From Methanoregula sp. (lineage in GTDB: Archaea > Halobacteriota > Methanomicrobia > Methanomicrobiales > Methanospirillaceae), in the NCBI GenBank assembly GCA_003136075.1, contig PNBP01000180.1, positions 10,882 to 17,824 of the forward strand: a stretch of 6,943 bases of DNA, given 5' to 3'. Of this stretch, positions 5,919 through 6,943 are shown piece by piece; position 1 is the stretch's first letter; every line of letters begins with the position of its first letter. The position numbers were made by a program, and so were the translations under genes. The notes beneath the pieces were generated by a model, which made no database searches, was not told the origin of the DNA, and worked only from the letters and a program-made list of their open reading frames with translations.

Positions 5919-6386
5919 TCACGTGCTCACCAGATCGGCGAGCATCTTCTGCATATCGATCCAGATGATCAGGCGTTTACTCTTTTTTTCCGCCTCGTCA
6001 CCACGGACCTTGATGATACCTTTGACAAAATGGGAAAATTCCGAAGAAAACCCTTCTCCCATGCACTCGATATCTGCCTCAGGCACCTGCATCACGCCCG
6101 ATACATCGTCAACGATAATACCGACATTACTCCCACCGGCAGCTTCGGGCACCAGCACGATGATCTTCTGGTTGTCCCGGGTCTCCGTGTTTAAAAGACC
6201 CAGCAGCGTGTTGAGGTTCATGATGTTCGTGATCTCGCCACAAAGATTGATCACACCGGAGACATATGCCGGTGCACGCGGTATGGGGGTGATGGGTATC
6301 ATCTCCACGATCTCGCGGGCAAGCTGGATGTCAAGCGCATAGCGCTCCCCGCCCAGTTCAAACTCCACGACGTCGATGTTTGCCAC
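5919..6386 (-). CDS. cheW: Chemotaxis coupling protein CheW
   Basis: CheW is the adaptor that links receptor tips to the kinase CheA in chemosensory arrays. The product has 155 residues from a GTG at 6386, chosen because GAGGTGA (6393-6399) lies six bases upstream. The GTG at 6392 (157 residues) would abut the ribosome site directly. The fold markers are present: VVEFELGGERYALDIQ at the start (first barrel strand), IPRAPAYVSGVINL before the central signature, the GIIVDDVSGVMQV strand (about 89-101), and the closing FVKGIIKV.......LIIWIDMQKML. Length and order match stand-alone CheW. Odd point: the usual NLRG signature reads NLCG, with TGT at 6240-6242 replacing the expected Arg codon. The gene lies 30 nt downstream of the ParA-like gene and 58 nt before the transducer, so the four genes look like one transcript. 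Confidence 0.95.
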   Translation of the reverse strand: MANIDVVEFELGGERYALDIQLAREIVEMIPITPIPRAPAYVSGVINLCGEITNIMNLNTLLGLLNTETRDNQKIIVLVPEAAGGSNVGIIVDDVSGVMQVPEADIECMGEGFSSEFSHFVKGIIKVRGDEAEKKSKRLIIWIDMQKMLADLVST

Positions 6387-6392
6387 CGTCAC

Positions 6393-6399
6393 TCACCTC
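6393..6399 (-). promoter_or_regulatory. Ribosome binding site deciding the cheW start
   Basis: Read on the minus strand this is GAGGTGA, a strong match to the 16S anti-Shine-Dalgarno. It lies exactly six bases from the GTG at 6386 but touches the GTG at 6392, so the shorter CheW (starting MANIDVVEF) is preferred. Confidence 0.6.
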
Positions 6400-6416
6400 A
6401 ACTTGTTCAAATTCGG

Positions 6417-6943
6417 TTAATCCCATTTCAAGACCTTTTCTGTGATGATACGATATGCTTGTCCGGCACTGCTTGCAGGAGCGACATGCGATATAGGCAT
6501 GCCGTGTTTCTGGGCATCATATATTTCCGGCGAATACGGGACGGTGTAGACAGAGGAAAACCGGGATCTGGTATCGGATAAGATCACGGACTGGCGTCCG
6601 CGTTCCTGTTCCATCTTTGCCAGCTCCTCTTTCGGGGAGGGCACCGGTGTTTGAAAAAAGAGCTTTTTGAACCGGGAAAAAAAGTCGTTCGGTTCCGGTT
6701 GCTGGTCTTGGGGTTCCTGCATACCTGATTCGTTCCACCTGGTGATGATCGCCATGTCCAGGTGAATGTCTTTTGCAAGGTCCTGGCGCATATCGTTAAA
6801 AATTGTCGTGAGAGTGGTGATGCCATTGAGCGCGAACGAGCCGGAATCCAGCGTGACAATGATATGATCTGCGGCAAAGAGCCCGTTAATGACAAACTGA
6901 CCCATGCTTGGCGGGGTGTCGATGAGGATCAGGTCATAATTGT
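6417..6943 (-). CDS. ParA/MinD-family ATPase, C-terminal part (5' end outside window)
   Basis: This frame is open to the window edge, showing the last 174 residues plus TAA. The visible part starts with YDLILIDTPPSMG, the Walker B-type strand and following loop of ParA/MinD-type deviant-Walker ATPases. It continues ADHIIVTLDSGSFALNGITTL (the strand and helix after switch II), then MAIITR, and ends with VPYSPEIYDAQKHGMPIS and a terminal helix. The Walker A lysine motif is beyond the edge. These ATPases bind DNA, membrane or partner proteins as ATP dimers and position cargo. ParC in Vibrio and MinD4 in Haloferax volcanii affect placement of chemosensory arrays, so array positioning is a fair inference from the neighbours cheW, receptor and cheR. 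Odd feature: about 67 residues separate MAIITRWNES from VPYSPEI, longer than usual, and include a Pro/Gln-rich linker and a short basic amphipathic segment. No HTH is visible. Confidence 0.88.
   Translation of the reverse strand, partial: NYDLILIDTPPSMGQFVINGLFAADHIIVTLDSGSFALNGITTLTTIFNDMRQDLAKDIHLDMAIITRWNESGMQEPQDQQPEPNDFFSRFKKLFFQTPVPSPKEELAKMEQERGRQSVILSDTRSRFSSVYTVPYSPEIYDAQKHGMPISHVAPASSAGQAYRIITEKVLKWD
6654..6683 (-). other. Possible internal membrane-targeting amphipathic segment in the ParA-like ATPase
   Basis: The ten codons encode FFSRFKKLFF, with aromatic residues interleaved with Arg and Lys. It is flanked by Pro/Gln/Glu-rich spacer on one side and PVPSPKEE on the other. The composition resembles the basic-aromatic membrane-targeting helices of MinD (C-terminal FLKRLFG) and FtsA, but it is inside the chain. 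Function is inferred from composition only. Confidence 0.4.

Noticed and set aside
5469..6194. 241-residue + strand ORF over the receptor N-terminus and cheW
   Set aside because: It crosses two well-supported minus-strand genes, has Arg/Thr/Ser-rich shadow composition and no domain.

Overview
The window reads as chromosomal DNA of a methanogenic euryarchaeon, most likely of the order Methanomicrobiales (Methanoregula-like). This is inferred from an archaeal RecJ-like DHH nuclease, a small winged-helix protein of a euryarchaeal family, archaeal TATA boxes about 26 nt upstream of start codons with no Shine-Dalgarno, GC-moderate genes separated by A/T-rich spacers, and a euryarchaeal chemotaxis gene set. 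The genus is a guess from protein style, not from a search.

Left part (1-1436, + strand): the 3' end of a RecJ-like DHH/DHHA1 phosphoesterase, a roughly 220-nt A/T-rich spacer with a terminator and a promoter, a small winged-helix-like protein (898-1149), and a 62-residue orphan protein (1177-1365). This part ends in a hairpin/T-tract.

Middle (1437-2780): a membrane-anchored exported protein of unknown function (1437-2090, minus) is divergent from a small two-helix membrane protein (2292-2552, plus). The 200-nt spacer between them holds one leaderless-type promoter for each. The spacer 2553-2780 has a T8 tract, a GC-rich hairpin followed by T5, and a weak candidate small ORF on the minus strand.

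Right part (2781-6943, minus strand): a co-directional chemotaxis cluster in the transcription order ParA/MinD-like ATPase (cut by the window edge), CheW, a soluble receptor with two PAS domains, and CheR. CheW couples receptor to CheA kinase, the receptor senses an intracellular cue through PAS domains, CheR methylates the receptor for adaptation, and the ParA-like ATPase plausibly positions the array. CheA, CheY, CheB, CheC and CheD are not in the window.

I see no mobile element, CRISPR array, tRNA or rRNA. The best leads are an internal amphipathic, membrane-targeting-like segment inserted in the ParA-like ATPase, an Arg-to-Cys change in the CheW NLRG signature, and a gap-free tandem PAS duplication in the receptor. 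None amounts to a clearly new system.
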